A stretch of DNA of 64,000 nucleotides, from assembly GCA_033182465.1 (NCBI GenBank), contig CP137325.1, positions 1,054,001 through 1,118,000 of the forward strand, read 5' to 3'. Every line of letters starts with the position of its first letter. The stretch's first letter is position 1. The notes under the pieces were generated by a model. It was given only the letters and a program-made list of their open reading frames with translations, was not told the DNA's origin and made no database searches. This DNA comes from Sanghuangporus weigelae. Taxonomy: Eukaryota > Basidiomycota > Agaricomycetes > Hymenochaetales > Hymenochaetaceae. Positions 1-12,138 of this stretch are shown piece after piece. The position numbers and the translations under genes were made by a program.

Positions 1-452
1 ACCTTGGGGAAGCCGTTTGACGGGCTTCGAGTATGTGGACTCGCGTATCAGAGCCCAGATGCCGATTGATGAGAGTCGAAGTGCGCTTATGGTGTTGGAT
101 TTAATACACGATCATTAATATTCCTGTGTTGGACTCACATTTGTACGAGCCATCAGCATTGCTGTCTGAGAACGATTCTTTGAGCTTCAAAGTCACACTT
201 GTACGCATAAAGTAAGGTTCTCCAAGCTGAGCTGCTCCTCGGCCTTTGCCCTCATCATGGCAAAGAGTAGTAGAAGTACCAATGAGGACAATTGCGTTCC
301 CCACGCACGTCAGTTTCGGTCACGTAGACGCGTCGCGTCACGTCACACTCGTTCCCTAGGCAGACTCAAGAACGAAACTTGCTTTCTGTCCACCACGACA
401 ATCGACTAGCGGTCGCTTAGTATCTGACTCGAGAAAGAAAAAAATCAAAATA
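1..452. other. Left edge, no firmly supported gene
   Basis: A minus-strand open frame at 101-304 (67 codons) has gene-like composition and donor-like GTGAGT after codon ~55. It could be the first exon of a gene running off the left edge, but I could not join it in frame to downstream sequence and recognise no family. The rest is probably the shared upstream region with RPA3. Confidence 0.25.
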
Positions 453-1023
453 ATGGACACGGAGATAAACTCCCAGCCTCGAGTGAACTCAGCTCGCCTC
501 GGTGATTTTGTCGGACGTATCGTGAGGCTCGTGTGCAAAGTCGAGAGGGTGCGCTTTCCTTCGTTCTTCTGCATCAGCACAATACTGAGTCTTAGTTCAT
601 GTCTACTTTTGCACGTCCCAGATAAAAGGCAACTCTGCCATTGTACGTGCATCGGACCATGGCCAGATTGAAGTTACTAGTACGATGCCTCTGGTACGTC
701 GGGCCCCCTCATAACCCCCCTTGACTGTTGGCTATTTTGCCCCTGTCCACGCCCCCAGCGCCTAACGTGCCTAATGTGAAATGTTCTTTTGTGAATTTTA
801 GGAAGAGCTCCTTTCGGGCACGTTCGTCGAGTTCATCGGTAGCGTTGAAGATTCAAGTACTGTGAAGATGCAAGCGTGCATCCCTCTTGGAACTGATCTA
901 GGTGAGTAATTCTTGCATCTTTGTGAGCTAACGCCTAATGCCTTTCATGAAAATGAAGATATGGATCTGGCCAACGATTGTATCAACATGACGCACGATT
1001 CGCGATTTCAAAATATCTTCTAA
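453..1023 (+). CDS. RPA3: Replication protein A 14-kDa subunit (RPA3)
   Basis: This is the small OB-fold subunit of the RPA heterotrimer, which coats single-stranded DNA in replication and repair. Four exons join in frame: 453-548, 622-693, 802-901 and 959-1023, separated by GT-AG introns of 73, 108 and 57 nt. The ~109-aa product has the family's start (PRVNSARLGDFVGRIVRLVC), the central segment GTFVEFIGSVED, and the ending MDLANDCINMTHDSRFQNIF before TAA. Length matches fungal RPA3 (~110-120 aa). Start chosen because the ATG at 453 lies just before the conserved PRVNS segment. What is seen: the frames and splice sites. Family assignment is by memory of conserved residues. Confidence 0.82.
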
Positions 1024-1383
1024 CTCATACTGCTCCTACCATCTCGCATGCCTGTATTTCTACTACATCCCGTCTAATGTACTCCCGATGTACGACTTGA
1101 CTTGATCACGTATATTTCTCGCTTCGTTATCCAGTGTCACAAAAGTATCGAGATTCGCAAATATATCTTCAATGACAAAGCATCTGTCCTATAGACCGTC
1201 TAATACACCTTTAGCCATCTAGTCATACAGCACAATGGTACGTGATGGCATTACTTCTAAAGCGGGCGCGGTATTTGCTGGAAATATCAGGGAAGCGCTC
1301 TCTAAAGGCCAAGGGCCTCAAGTAGCTCTTGTCATTGCTGGAATATGGGATGCTAGCGGAGAGTTTTGATACTTCGATCGCTC
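1024..1383. other. Convergent intergenic spacer
   Basis: Shared 3' region between RPA3 (+) and RLI1 (-). I see no coding sequence beyond short shadow frames and no repeat. Confidence 0.5.
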
Positions 1384-3535
1384 TCAGTCCTCCAGGAAGA
1401 AGTAGTTGCCCGATGCTAGACAAGCCAAGTCAGCAAAACGTAAAGAAGAGCGACACACAAAACAACACACCCTTCTGCTCCTTATCCTTGACACTATTCA
1501 GTTTGTTCACCCGCGGGCGGAAGTTCGTCGGGTCACGTCTGAAGGTAATCCGAAGAGACGCAAGGAATCTATTCATTCCCGTTAAAAGCGACTGCGGAGG
1601 CGTCGCCGTTGCTGATATGGCAGGCTTGCCCTCGAATACGATGACGCGGTCAGCGAGGTAGGTAGCCATGATGAAGTCGTGCTCGATGACGAATGCGGTC
1701 TTCTTTGAGTGGAGGACGAATCGCTTGATGACTTTACTTGCGATGATACGTTGTTCGGAGTCGAGGAAGCTGGGAGCGTCAAACACATGAATCACAAAAG
1801 AAAGGGAAAAAAGAAGCGGAAATGGGATGAACGTACGAGGAAGGTTCATCAATGAGATATACCTGAACGTTCGGTTTCCCGAGTGCAAGGACGATAGCGA
1901 CTCGCTGGAGTTCACCACCAGATAGAGTCTTAACTTCCTGGTCCATGATATTTTCCAGACTCATCGGCTTAAGTACGTCCGTCTGGAATTGCGGATGCAT
2001 GAACGCCTGTCTAATCTGCTTCAGCAGCAACATTCGGACTGTTCCAGGGAATCTGGGAGCGATAGCCTGGGGTTTGAGCGACACTGCGAAGCTCTGTTTG
2101 TCTGTCGCGACGTCGGGCGTATCACCTGCGAGCAGCCTTACGAACGTCGTTTTGCCAGTTCCGTTCTCACCCAACATGACGATGATCTCGGAGTCCGTGA
2201 AGGAGCCCTCCTCGACAGTAAGTTTGAACGACCCATTCGTCTTTGTCATGGCTGGGTAGGAATAATGTCGCGTCTTCTCTGCGATGAGTTCTTCGGCCGT
2301 TTCGACCATCTTGAATGAAAGCGATTCCTCTCGAAAGCGCAAGTTCTCCGTCGGGATGAAACCGTCTAAGAAAATATTGATACCTTCCCGAACCGAGTAC
2401 GGCATCGTCACAACACCATACATCGAGGGTTTGCCGTATAAGCAGCAGATGAAGTCGGATAGGTAGTCGAGTACGGAAAGATCGTGTTCTACCGCGATCA
2501 CGTAGTTGTCTGGTCGGAGTAGAGAACGGATCACCTCAGCGGCCCGCAGTCGCTGTCTGACATCCAGATAACTTGACGGTTCGTCAAACATGTATACATC
2601 CGCACGCTGGATGCACGACATAGCGATTGCGAATCGTTGAAGTTCTCCACCCGAAAGCTGACCAACCTGCCGATCAAGAACCTCGTTCAACTCTAGTACA
2701 TCGCACATTTCCTGCTTGTTGTCGAGCTCTAGTTTCGAGTCGAGCATTTGGGAGACCGTCAGCTCGCCCTTGATTGCTCGAGGAATGTGGTCTACATATT
2801 GTGGTTTGATGAGTGCCTTGAGGTTGTCCTCTAGGACTTTAGTGAAGTAATTTTGCAATTCCGAGCCTCGGAAGTACTTGAGGATTTCCTGCCAATCTGG
2901 AGGATCCTGGTCGCCACAGTCAGCTGGGTATGTAAACGTGCATAGAGTATGGACAGCTCACGTCATATCTCCCAAGATTAGGCTTGAGCTTTCCCGCAAG
3001 GATTTTAAGCGCTGTGCTCTTCCCAATACCATTCGTACCGACTAACCCTAATACCTGGCCTGGTCGTGGCGTAGGCAAACGATGCAGCTTGAAAGCGTTA
3101 GCGGTGTATCGATGGGTAACTTGCGACTCTAGATCTGTTGGCAAGTTGATGATGGCAATGGCTTCGAAGGGACATCTACAGAATGATTCGTCAGATGGGT
3201 TGAAAGTGGAAGTAGGGCATATGCACGCACTTTTTGACGCAGATACCGCATCCTATACATAAGAATTCTGAGATGAAAGCGATCTTGTCTGTTGGCTTCA
3301 CTTCAATGCAAAGCTTTCCTGGATTCTTGTCAGCATAAGCTCCTCAGACGAATTCCGCTCAACTAACCCATTTTCACAACGGGACATGACTACAAGGGCA
3401 TACAGTCAGGCTGACGAACCTACACCGCAAAAATCTGATCGATGCAATACCTACTTTTTTGCATTCTTGTGCGCATCGTTTTGGCTTGCATCTGTTTGCG
3501 TCGACGATGGCGATTCGAGTGATTTTGTCTGCCAT
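1384..3535 (-). CDS. RLI1: ABCE1/Rli1 ribosome-recycling ATPase
   Basis: Essential cytosolic Fe-S ABC protein that splits ribosomes after termination and helps initiation complexes assemble. The first exon begins at 3535 ([20 protein letters not shown]). Two ferredoxin-like cysteine clusters follow, split over short exons ([10 protein letters not shown] and [11 protein letters not shown]). NBD1 has Walker [10 protein letters not shown], signature [12 protein letters not shown] and Walker [10 protein letters not shown]. The hinge is followed by NBD2 with [20 protein letters not shown] and DEPSSFLD. The longest exon ends near 1842 with donor GTACGT and joins in phase 2 to the LDSEQR exon. The last exon encodes [10 protein letters not shown] and stops at 1384-1386. 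All joins keep frame, so the gene looks intact at about 600 aa, the normal family length. Six or seven exons, with the cysteine-rich N-terminus the most finely divided part. Confidence 0.93.
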
Positions 3536-4099
3536 GGTGGATTTGGAAAGAGGGTATGTATAAATGCGCGCATCATGATTTGACCATGGTGTGTGCGTGA
3601 CCAGTTCCGAAAGTTTTTTGTGACACATGCAAATATGACTTGGTGTAAGTACTATTTCTTGTAAAATTTACAGCCCTACATGATACCAGTAGCGGTCGCT
3701 TTCTCAAAAGCCTTCAGTGCCAGCTGACAGTCATTCAGTAGTCCATGCTTGTGAATAGATATCGATTTTTACTGGCTAAAAGCAAGCAACGTCAGGAGAA
3801 CGACTCGGACGTACCAATAATGGGTCTATTTATAGATACGCTGCATTTCAGATTTCTATGAAGATTTATGTACGTAGCTAAGATTGCAGGGTGCAAGTTG
3901 TTTTGATAGTTGATGAAGCTCGTCCGAGCCCTGTGTTTTGTGATTCCGCCGCGAGATATGGATAGAGTTATCGTTTTTGGGCTGCACCGCAAGGCTATGT
4001 TGGAGGCGCTTATGGTCAAAAGTTCCAGTTCTTTGTTGAAGCCAGTCTTCACGGACTTAAAACTGATCTATAAGACCAACTAATTTCATACGTGTAAGG
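3536..4099. other. Intergenic region upstream of RLI1
   Basis: Likely holds the RLI1 promoter. A minus-strand open frame at 3792-4052 contains stretches loosely reminiscent of mitochondrial ribosomal protein mL43 (TYINLHRNLKCSVSINR), but about 20 residues expected in the middle are missing, and a competing open frame covers the same DNA. I do not call a gene. Confidence 0.3.
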
Positions 4100-4814
4100 C
4101 TATCCCTTTCGCATGGCGCGGAGGGTAAGATAGAGAAATCCGATCAAGGATGCCGTTCCTGCCATAATAGTAATACAAACGATAAAATGAGCGAATCGAG
4201 AGGTAAAATGATAAGTGCCGTAGAGGAAGTGGTTTTAGCCCTCCTTTAATGTCTTCGACCACTCACGTAATCGACGAGTGAGCTCTCCTTCGCCTTTTGG
4301 TTTCGAGATGTTCCCTTGCGTTTCGGTACGCCGAGAAAACCCAAAGAAGGCTCGGATGTTCGCAACAAACGGGCGAACGAAGAGTTGCGCCACTCCCCTG
4401 TAATTGTCTGGTATGAACAAAAGGACGGTCCGACGTAGATAGAAAGATAGATACGCACCACAGGGAGCCTTGAAGTAATGGACTGATAAGCTGGTCGCGC
4501 GCCGTTATCCAAAACACTTTCTTCCATTCGACATCAACAACCTCACGTGCCTCCCCCCTACCATCCACAGTACCTGCTACGAGCCGGGTACGCACATACG
4601 GCGTGATGCTCTTCAGATAGCTGCGTTCAAAGCGAAGATCGGGTATTACAGCAACATGCTTTGCCGAGCCAGAGCCAGAGCCAGAATGAGGACGTGCCTG
4701 TGCCGTGGCAGGATTCCCGATATGCTTTTCCCTCGCAGCGAGCTGCGGGACGTGTGATGGGTCAAGACTGGTCATGACAATTGTAAGTGTTGGTTGGACG
4801 TCGGACGGAGGCAC
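4100..4814 (-). CDS. Small probable membrane protein, fungal unknown
   Basis: Function not recognised with certainty; it resembles short fungal proteins of the DUF1770 type (conserved DLRFERSYLKSI block), from memory only. The first exon runs from 4814 to about 4457 and encodes a low-complexity N-terminus (GSGSGS run), the DLRFERSYL block and VEWKKVFWITARDQLISPLLQGSLW. An intron starting GTGCGTATC leads to an exon encoding GVAQLFVRPFVANIRAFFG and a basic tail. After a further intron the last exon encodes a short hydrophobic segment (TASLIGFLYLTLRAM) ending RKG-stop at 4100. The last acceptor is ambiguous. A second ATG at 4775 (MTSLDPSHVPQ) could be the true start. The pattern suggests one C-terminal membrane anchor. 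Divergent from the transporter gene at 5485. Confidence 0.55.
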
Positions 4815-5484
4815 TTGACGAAGATTTCCCCATTGGGATCCGACCGCACATAATTGGAAATGTGACTTGTTATCATGTCACTCCGTTGCCATCTATCACA
4901 ATTCTTTTGTTTGTGCTCGTCGGCCTCCGATGTCCTGCTTATTGTGCGCCGCAACCATGATACGCATGCATACCCTGGTCCATATCTCACTGGCAATTTT
5001 TTTTTGGTTGCCACCAAGCGCTAAGATCCGTAGCAACTCTGGAATGCACAGCTAACATTGACGGCAATGATATTATTTCCTTGTGGCTCATACGCGCACT
5101 GTGGTACATGTTCATTTTGCTCAGCAGCAAGCACGGGAGCCCTCAAGCGCTGAAGAAACTTCTGTGCCTGTTTCAGCTCTGGCTTTTCTATTTGGCTTAA
5201 AATCTAGTGTGATTGTGACTCAGGGAACAGAAGCCTTTGATCGGAAACTTGACTGTTACTCGAGCCTTTTTGTTTCGAAGCTTGCTCACGCCGATTGTCA
5301 CAGCTTATTGTCTTTGTTCGCATCTCTGTCTAAATTTCTCTCTTTCACATCGCGTCTACTCGCGTGCACAATAAAAAGAGATGCTGAGCCTGTGTTGCGT
5401 ACAAAAGACTCTCTTAAAGGCCTGTGCCCTTTACCGCGTTGATACCTCCTTTCCTTCTCCTTCAGAGCTGCCAAAGTTCTACCC
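4815..5484. promoter_or_regulatory. Divergent intergenic region (putative bidirectional promoter)
   Basis: 670 bp between a minus-strand gene starting at 4814 and a plus-strand transporter starting at 5485. It has CT-rich stretches (5290-5350, 5440-5465) typical of fungal promoters close to the transporter start. Open frames here are short and uncharacteristic. Confidence 0.4.
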
Positions 5485-8291
5485 ATGCAGCCCGTTTCTT
5501 TTCAGACGATGACGCTTAGAGAACGACGCACCGATCCCGACGTGCCAAGGGATGTTGAGGAGGACATCAGGGAGCATCTCCTTCATCTTAATGACCCGAA
5601 CTGGGACTTTGGCCACTCGGATACGAGCACTCTTAGCGGCGAATCTGTCGAGCTCGAGCACAAGCATACTTTCCCAAATGATGTGCACATCGGTCCGTCC
5701 ATCGGTACAGCGCCTTCCGACTTTGATACCGAGTCGCGGGCCGACTCGACGTTGTACGGGAAGAGCGAAAGTCCATTGAACGCTCGTTCTGAGTTTGATG
5801 ATTATGAAGAGTAAGTTCTTTCGCACGACGGAATTAGCTATATCTCAATCACTTGGCTGTAGAAATTCTCCTTACGCTGAAGTACGGGCTGCTGTTCCGA
5901 ATACTGATGACCCGTCGATGCCTGTAAACACGTTCAGAATGTGGTTCATCGGCATTCTCTTTACGATTATTATTTCTGGTGTCAATCAGTTCTTTTCCAT
6001 GCGCTGTAAGTACTTTGAAACGCTTAAACACAATCATGCACGATACTCAAGTCTTCTCAGATCCTTCTGTATTTATTTCCGGTCTTGTCGCTCAGTTAGT
6101 TGCTATGCCTATTGGAAAGGCTTTCGAACGGTTCTTGCCCACGACTCGCTTCAACACCTTCGGCTTCGTCTGGTCCTTCAATCCCGGTCCTTTCAACATC
6201 AAGGAACACGTTGTCATCACCGTAATGGCCAGCGTCGTCTCTGGTGGTGCGTACGCGACGGAGATCATCGCGGCCCAACGTGTCTATTTCAACCAAACTT
6301 GGGGCGTCGGATATCAAATCCTCTTATGTCTTTCTTCACAACTCATCGGTTATGCCTTTGCGGGACTTGCGCGACAGTTCCTCGTATGGCCGAGCGCGAT
6401 GCTCTGGCCAGGTGCGCTAGTGAACTGCGCACTGTTCAACACACTGCATAAGAACTTCGGGCGCGTCGAGACGAAGCACATCAGTCGCGAGCGCTTCTTC
6501 TTGATCGCAATGGCATGCAGCTTTGTGTGGTACTGGTTCCCCGGATACCTTTTCACCGCGCTTAGCATCTTCAACTGGGTCTGCTGGATTGCGCCGAACA
6601 ATATTGTCGTTAACCAGTTGTTCGGTTACCAGACCGGTCTCGGCATGGGATTCCTTACGTTTGATTGGAGTATGGTTGCGTACTTTGCGAGTCCTCTCGT
6701 CGTTCCTTGGTGGGCACAAGTGAACATCTTCATTGCTTTTGTGATCATGTTCTGGTTCATCACGCCCATTCTCTACTGTAAGTTCCGCAATTAAAAGAGA
6801 ATTTAGGTCTTCTTACCTACGTTATCCTTTAGACAAGAATGTCTTCTTCGCGAAGTTCCTTCCCATGACTGCTACAATAACCTTTGACAACACTGGCCTT
6901 CCGTACGATGCCACGCTCATCATTCAGGATGGCACTTTCAGCGAAGAAGCATACCAGGCATATTCACTATCATTCCTTCCAATTACGTTGGCGATAGCTT
7001 ATGGAATCGCTTTCGCATCAACGACTGGTGTATTCGTCCACGCGTTTTGTACGTCAAATCATCACTCTTTTTTGATATGTATGCTTATGGATTTTCATTT
7101 GCACTAGTGTGGTACCGACACGATATTGTCCGGCACTTCCGCACATCCCTCAGAGATCGTAAAGACATCCACTCACGTCTGATGTCGATATATCCTGAAG
7201 TGCCTCATGTTTGGTATGCGGGAGTCTTCCTTGTGGCGTTCGTTCTAGCTATCATCACCATTGAGGTCTTCGACACGGATCTCCCCGTATGGGCTCTTGT
7301 CCTTGCACTTGCTGTTGGTGTCTTCTTCCTCCTGCCCGTCGGCTTGATCCAAGCTATTACGAACCAAACTGTCGGTCTGCAAGTACTCGCGGAGCTCATT
7401 GCCGGCTATGTTCTGCCCGGTCATCCGCTTGCGAACATGATTTTCAAAACGTTCTCCTTCATCTCGCTCACACAGGCTATTGCATTCCTCGGTGACCTCA
7501 AGCTTGGTCACTATATGAAAGTACCGCCGCGTACGATGTTCATCGCGCAGATAGTTGCGACGACCATCGCGGTCTTCGTGAACATTGGAGTTCAGGAATG
7601 GATGTTCTCGAATATCGTGGACTTCTGCTTGCCGACTCAGCCGAATAGCTTTACGTGCCCGACAACGAGCGTGTTTGCTACTGCCGCGTTGATCTGGGGT
7701 GGAATTGGCCCAGAGCGCATGTTTGGTCCTGGCTCACTGTAAGCCCAGTTTTCTTTGCATCTGCTTTTGTTGATTTCAAATCTCTGAACACAGATACCGT
7801 CCGTTGTTGTGGTTCTTCCTCATTGGCGCGATTCTTCCTGTTCCGTTCTACTTGCTCGCCCGTCGATTCCCATTGTCACCTTGGCGCTTCGTGAACATTC
7901 CCGTGCTCTTCGCAGGTATCAGCTTGCTCCCGCCTGCAACGGGCATTAACTTCTCCTCTTGGTTCGTCGTCGGTGCCATCTTCCAGTGGTTCATGCGCCG
8001 GTTCCACTTCCGCGTAAGTCTGACTCTCCTTTCTCAAAGTTACGAATTCGATAGCTCATTTAATCTTCTCCATAGTGGTGGATGCGCTACAACTACATCC
8101 TTAGTGCCGCTCTGGATTCGGGAGTCGCAATTTCATTAATTGTCATATTCTTCTCATTACAACTCCCGAAAGGAGGAGTGTTCCTCAATTGGTGGGGAAA
8201 TACTGTATGGATGAAGACTCTCGACGCGGTGGGCGTACCACTCATCACTCTTGGGGAAGGCGAGACTTTTGGGCCTGCCACATGGTCTTAG
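5485..8291 (+). CDS. OPT-family oligopeptide transporter
   Basis: Proton-coupled plasma-membrane transporter of tetra/pentapeptides or related substrates (OPT superfamily, peptide-transport branch). A hydrophilic acidic N-terminus of ~110 residues is followed by about 14-16 hydrophobic segments. Diagnostic OPT motifs are the SFNPGPFNIKEH block near 6177-6210 and KVPPRTMF at 7519. Exons join in phase through short introns at about 5813-5862, 6005-6060, 6780-6832, 7050-7108, 7740-7794, and 8014-8075. The ORF ends with GPATWS-stop at 8291. Estimated length is 750-800 aa, normal for the family, and no break was found. The start could also be the ATG at 5509, eight codons on. The exact substrate cannot be told from sequence. 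Confidence 0.9.
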
Positions 8292-9154
8292 ACTTGCTTC
8301 TTTCCGTTTCCTCGGACTTTCTTGAATTTTAGATTTCATGAGACGATTGCTCATGCTATTGTCCGCACTTTCATCCGGTTATTGTCCCCAGCCAGTTTGT
8401 GCCTGGGGATTTCTTTTTCCCGTCCTCTTGCCAACCGGAATTCTTGCAACGCATGGTCGTCGCCTATCAGCTTCACAATCAGTTTTATTGTTATTTTTTT
8501 TTTCTGACGCTGGCTTGCTCTCTCGCTCCTTTCCTTCCTTTTTTGATTCGTCTCCCGTTCTTTTTGTTCGAACCCGTTTATTTCTTTCAAGACTCTCACG
8601 CTTTCCACATATTTAGCTCAGCATTTATCGCCGGTATCAACTTCCTTGTCACGCTCCATTTTGTTGTTTGCTATTATTTCCATTATTCCATTCTACCACT
8701 TTTTTGGTATGATTCTGTATCACAAAACAAGACTCATGGCCTGTCATGGCAATATGCGAATTCGGATTTACGCCCTCATATCTGAACATGAATTAATTGT
8801 AAAAGGGATTTACTTGATTCACATTAGTATTGTTGGCTGGTAGTTTGCAAACGCAAAGTTTCTGTTGCGCTGCCACACACACGTTCTGGAGACTGCTACG
8901 ACACTTAAATAGAGATGATGGCGAAGTCCTTTTTCCAACATGTCTTATTTTATTGCGACACTCGACATACAGCGGTCTGAAACCAATAATCCTACAAGTC
9001 AAAAAAGCGCATACTACTATTTACAGGTCATAAAAAGCGCATACTAGTCTCAGGTCATAAAAGTCGCATACTACTAGTTTCAGAGGCGACGGCAGCAATG
9101 GAACCAAATAGAAGCCTTCGCCTCCGCTCTTTCCTGCCATTTATACCTGCCGTT
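8292..9154. other. Convergent intergenic region, T-rich
   Basis: 3' flanks of the transporter and of the next minus-strand gene. T-rich (for example 8490-8520). Near 9004-9070 a 20-odd bp motif (AAAGCGCATACTA) is repeated three times. No gene seen. Confidence 0.5.
9004..9075. repeat. Short tandem motif (x3) in a 3' flank
   Basis: Three imperfect copies of a motif containing GCATACTA and CAGGTCATAAAA occur head to tail just beyond the stop codon of the 9155-11082 gene. Function unknown. Confidence 0.6.
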
Positions 9155-11082
9155 CTACTTTGCCCTGCCCTTCCCCTTACCTTTGACATCAGCGTCCCTG
9201 CCCTCGTTACTGTCGGAATAATACTCGTCGTCGAGATAATGGTGATCATAGCGTCGTGAAGTCCGACCCGAGTCCCTATTGTCTCGACGGTCGCCTCTAC
9301 GGTCCTTCCACCCTTGACGGTGAGCGTTCTGATAGCCTCGTCGCCGAGGGGGAGGTGAACGCACATCATCGCGGTAGCCCTTTTGCGGTTTGTAATCAAC
9401 TTTGCGAGATTTGCTACTCGCCCGATCGATGTCTTCACTAGGACGCTTGAGACTACCTTTCCCCATGGGGCGCTGCATGATACCAGCAGTATTGCTTGCT
9501 CGTACACTGACGGGCGACTCGGGGTAACTGGATGGTGGATGCGATCCTCGAGTCGAGGATACCAGAGTTTCTGCGCTTTGTTGTCCTGTGCTTTGTTGTC
9601 GAGATTCGAGCCACCTGAGTGCACCAGTAACTGCACTTCTTGCCAACTCGTCATCCAATCTGCTGGAGAATCCTTCACTGCCGCCTTGAGCCAAGCGAGA
9701 TTCGGTTTTGTCTGGATCGAGAACCTCGAAGGTTTTCTCTACTTCTTTGTAACGGTCACGGTATTTGCCACTGAATCCTTCTGCATGCAGGCGTTCAGCG
9801 GCACGTGGAAGATACTTCGGGTTGATTGTCTGACCATGCATACTATGCAAGATGAACTTGATGAAGTCAGACGTATTGTCGAGGATGTAATGGAATATAT
9901 CCCGGTCGGTTATCATGAATATAGCTGACGCGAGTGTTATTTCGTCATTTCTCATGTTAACATAGTCATGGAGCAACCGAAGTGCATCCGTCTGCTCCTT
10001 CGTCGGTTGACCTCCAGCCTGCGGAGAGTCGCATACGGCTACCAAGGATGTAATGAGAGCCTCGGCAGCTGAAGTGGTCGTCACCGTGTATCCCAAGGCA
10101 CTAAGAGCCGATGCGAGTGATGCGACTTCGTTCTGGTGAACCTCAAATGCCGAGTACAGAATAGGTAGGAGGGCGGTCAAAGCATCCTCCATTTCAGCGT
10201 GGTCTTTAGGGAACGGACTGTGGAAAGGCCACGATTGGTAAAACATTGGAAAGTCCCATGTATGACTCGGGAGCCATTTCTGAAAGGAATCAAGCGCTTG
10301 CCTGAACTTGTGCCATGACGGGAAGTGAATAATCTGAATGGTTTCATCTGGCTGTATATACTTGTACTCGTCGACGCAATCGCTGAAGAACAGGTCTTCA
10401 TTATTGTCCTTTCTGAAGCGGAATACCTCCGCAGCGATTTTAAACGCTTCAACGATAGTTTGCCTTGCCCATTCATACACGCGACGAAGTGAAGCGGCAT
10501 CCAAGATATCCCTAGCCTACACACGGATACGTCAGTGTCAAATCGATACACAAAGGCGCATTTGCATACCTCTTCAACCGATGCTGCGGACATCTGAAAA
10601 TACATCTTAAGGTAAAAGAAGTATTCATCATGTTCATCCACAATGTCCGTCAATCCTTGAACATCGTCCTGTACGTCCACCATGTTCTCTTCGAGGCTGT
10701 TGACCCTGGTGTCCACTGCCCCGATGGTCTCCGTTACATCGTCCACCTTTTCTTCAACAGTATCAACACGGTCCACGATATTTTTCTGTCTTTCACGCAT
10801 CTCTTGCAGGTCTGCCTCCAGAGCGGCGATTCTGTCCCTCATGGCTGAGCCCTCAACCTCCAGTCTCGCATTTGCCTTGGCCCTTGAGGAATGCTCCAAG
10901 GACTTCCTGTACGACTCCCTCTGCTTACTGATTGCTCGTGCACGTTGTTCTACCAGGTCCCCCGAGAGAGCAAGAGCCTTGCCGGCGATCCCACCATTAT
11001 CTCTACCATCTTCTTGCACCATTTTCCAGAGGTCGCGATACCGCCTTCTTGTCCCATCACCGGAATGGCCTTTGTTCGACAT
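9155..11082 (-). CDS. Unassigned coiled-coil protein with arginine-rich tail
   Basis: I do not recognise a family. Two exons, 10570-11082 and 9155-10516, join in phase 0 across a 53-nt intron and give 624 aa. Residues ~45-165 form a strong heptad-rich coiled coil (repeats like RDRIAALEADLQEMRERQ), ending in an acidic stretch. The middle (~175-440) is a mixed, probably globular region with many aromatic residues (FPMFYQSWPFHSPFP). From ~470 the protein is disordered and very rich in R, D, S and Y, with KRPSED, PPPRRRG and RRGDRRDNRD runs, and ends KGKGKGRAK. That tail suggests RNA or chromatin binding, by inference. The start is the ATG at 11082 (MSNKGHSGDGTRRRYRD); an upstream in-frame ATG at 11139 would add 19 hydrophobic residues. 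It lies at the border of the repeat island, so an element origin is possible. Confidence 0.65.
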
Positions 11083-12138
11083 AGTCAATGCTATGGAAAA
11101 CAAAATCAGCCGATTTGCTTCAATGTAGACAACAAACATACCTTATCTCTGCGATTCACTGCAGTGTAACGACGCAACCAGGAGTAGAGTATGGTGAACG
11201 TCAAGAGCGATCCTTGTGGATCGATGTGTGGACCGGCAATCCCAGTGAAGATGGCCTTGCCGAGTCACGCCGATGATTGACGCGAGCTCGCTTAGAGCCT
11301 GTTCGGGTGCAGTAACTCACGCAATCTCTATCTTGCTCTATCTCTATCTGGCACTTTGCAAGATAGAGATAGAGGTAGAGGATCATGTATACCGAACAGT
11401 CTGCCTATTTCTGATGTGATGCACTGATGTGACATGATTGTTCCTGCCGAGACTTGTGTATTATATAATATACTTTATTACAAATCTCTTCACTGCAAAA
11501 TGCCCCCTCCCTCGATGTCGACACTGAAGAAGAACAATCCAATGCCTCGACGAACAGCTCAAAAGCAGTGTTCTTCAATCTGGACTCCGACTGCAGACCG
11601 GCTTCCCTTGCCTTCTTGAGCATGTTAAGGAGGATGGTCTCTTGGTGGCTGTTCCATGAACAGGGAGTGGACATTACGTAGTCACCGATCGTCAAGCGAG
11701 TCACTTCGGAGTCGTCGTTGGTCGTAGATCAGTCAATTGACAACAGCCGTTGATGGAGGGAGAGGGAGAGAGATAGTATGGAGAGGGGAAAGGCATTGCA
11801 GAGGCCATGCCAAGAGATTGAGATTGCACAAACGAGATACAGGTCAGACCTGTATCTCGGCCGTGACAAGTTTTGGCAGAGAGATAGAGGTTACAGATAG
11901 AGATAGTGAGTTGAGATAGAGGCAGCCGAACAACTCGTGATCTCTTTTTTTGGCACGCGCTGTAGACTATCAGACCCTCTTAAGCAGCGGCGAAGGCGAC
12001 GGCGTTCGACCACAGAGAGGCGTCGGCGGTGTCAAAGATCGGAGAGGTAAGAAGGGATCCAACTCGTGGCTAGACCTCCTGGACAGCTTGGTGCCGTGGC
12101 GGACAATTTGACCCGGAAGCACTGCTGCCGATCGGGAT
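11083..12138. repeat. AGATAG-rich region with short palindromes
   Basis: About 1 kb without a gene. AGATAGAGATAGAGG-type runs occur at 11315-11385 and 11870-11920; the first set is partly inverted around TTGCA. A 12-bp-arm palindrome with a 1-nt centre (GAGATACAGGTC) lies near 11832-11857. It forms the boundary between host gene space and the LTR-derived repeats. Confidence 0.6.

Noticed and set aside
3792-4052. Possible mitochondrial ribosomal protein mL43 gene
   Set aside because: Only short resemblance, with the conserved middle missing and an equally open competing frame.
5083-5442. 119-codon plus-strand frame before the transporter
   Set aside because: Composition fits a CT-rich 5' region; no domain and no splice link.
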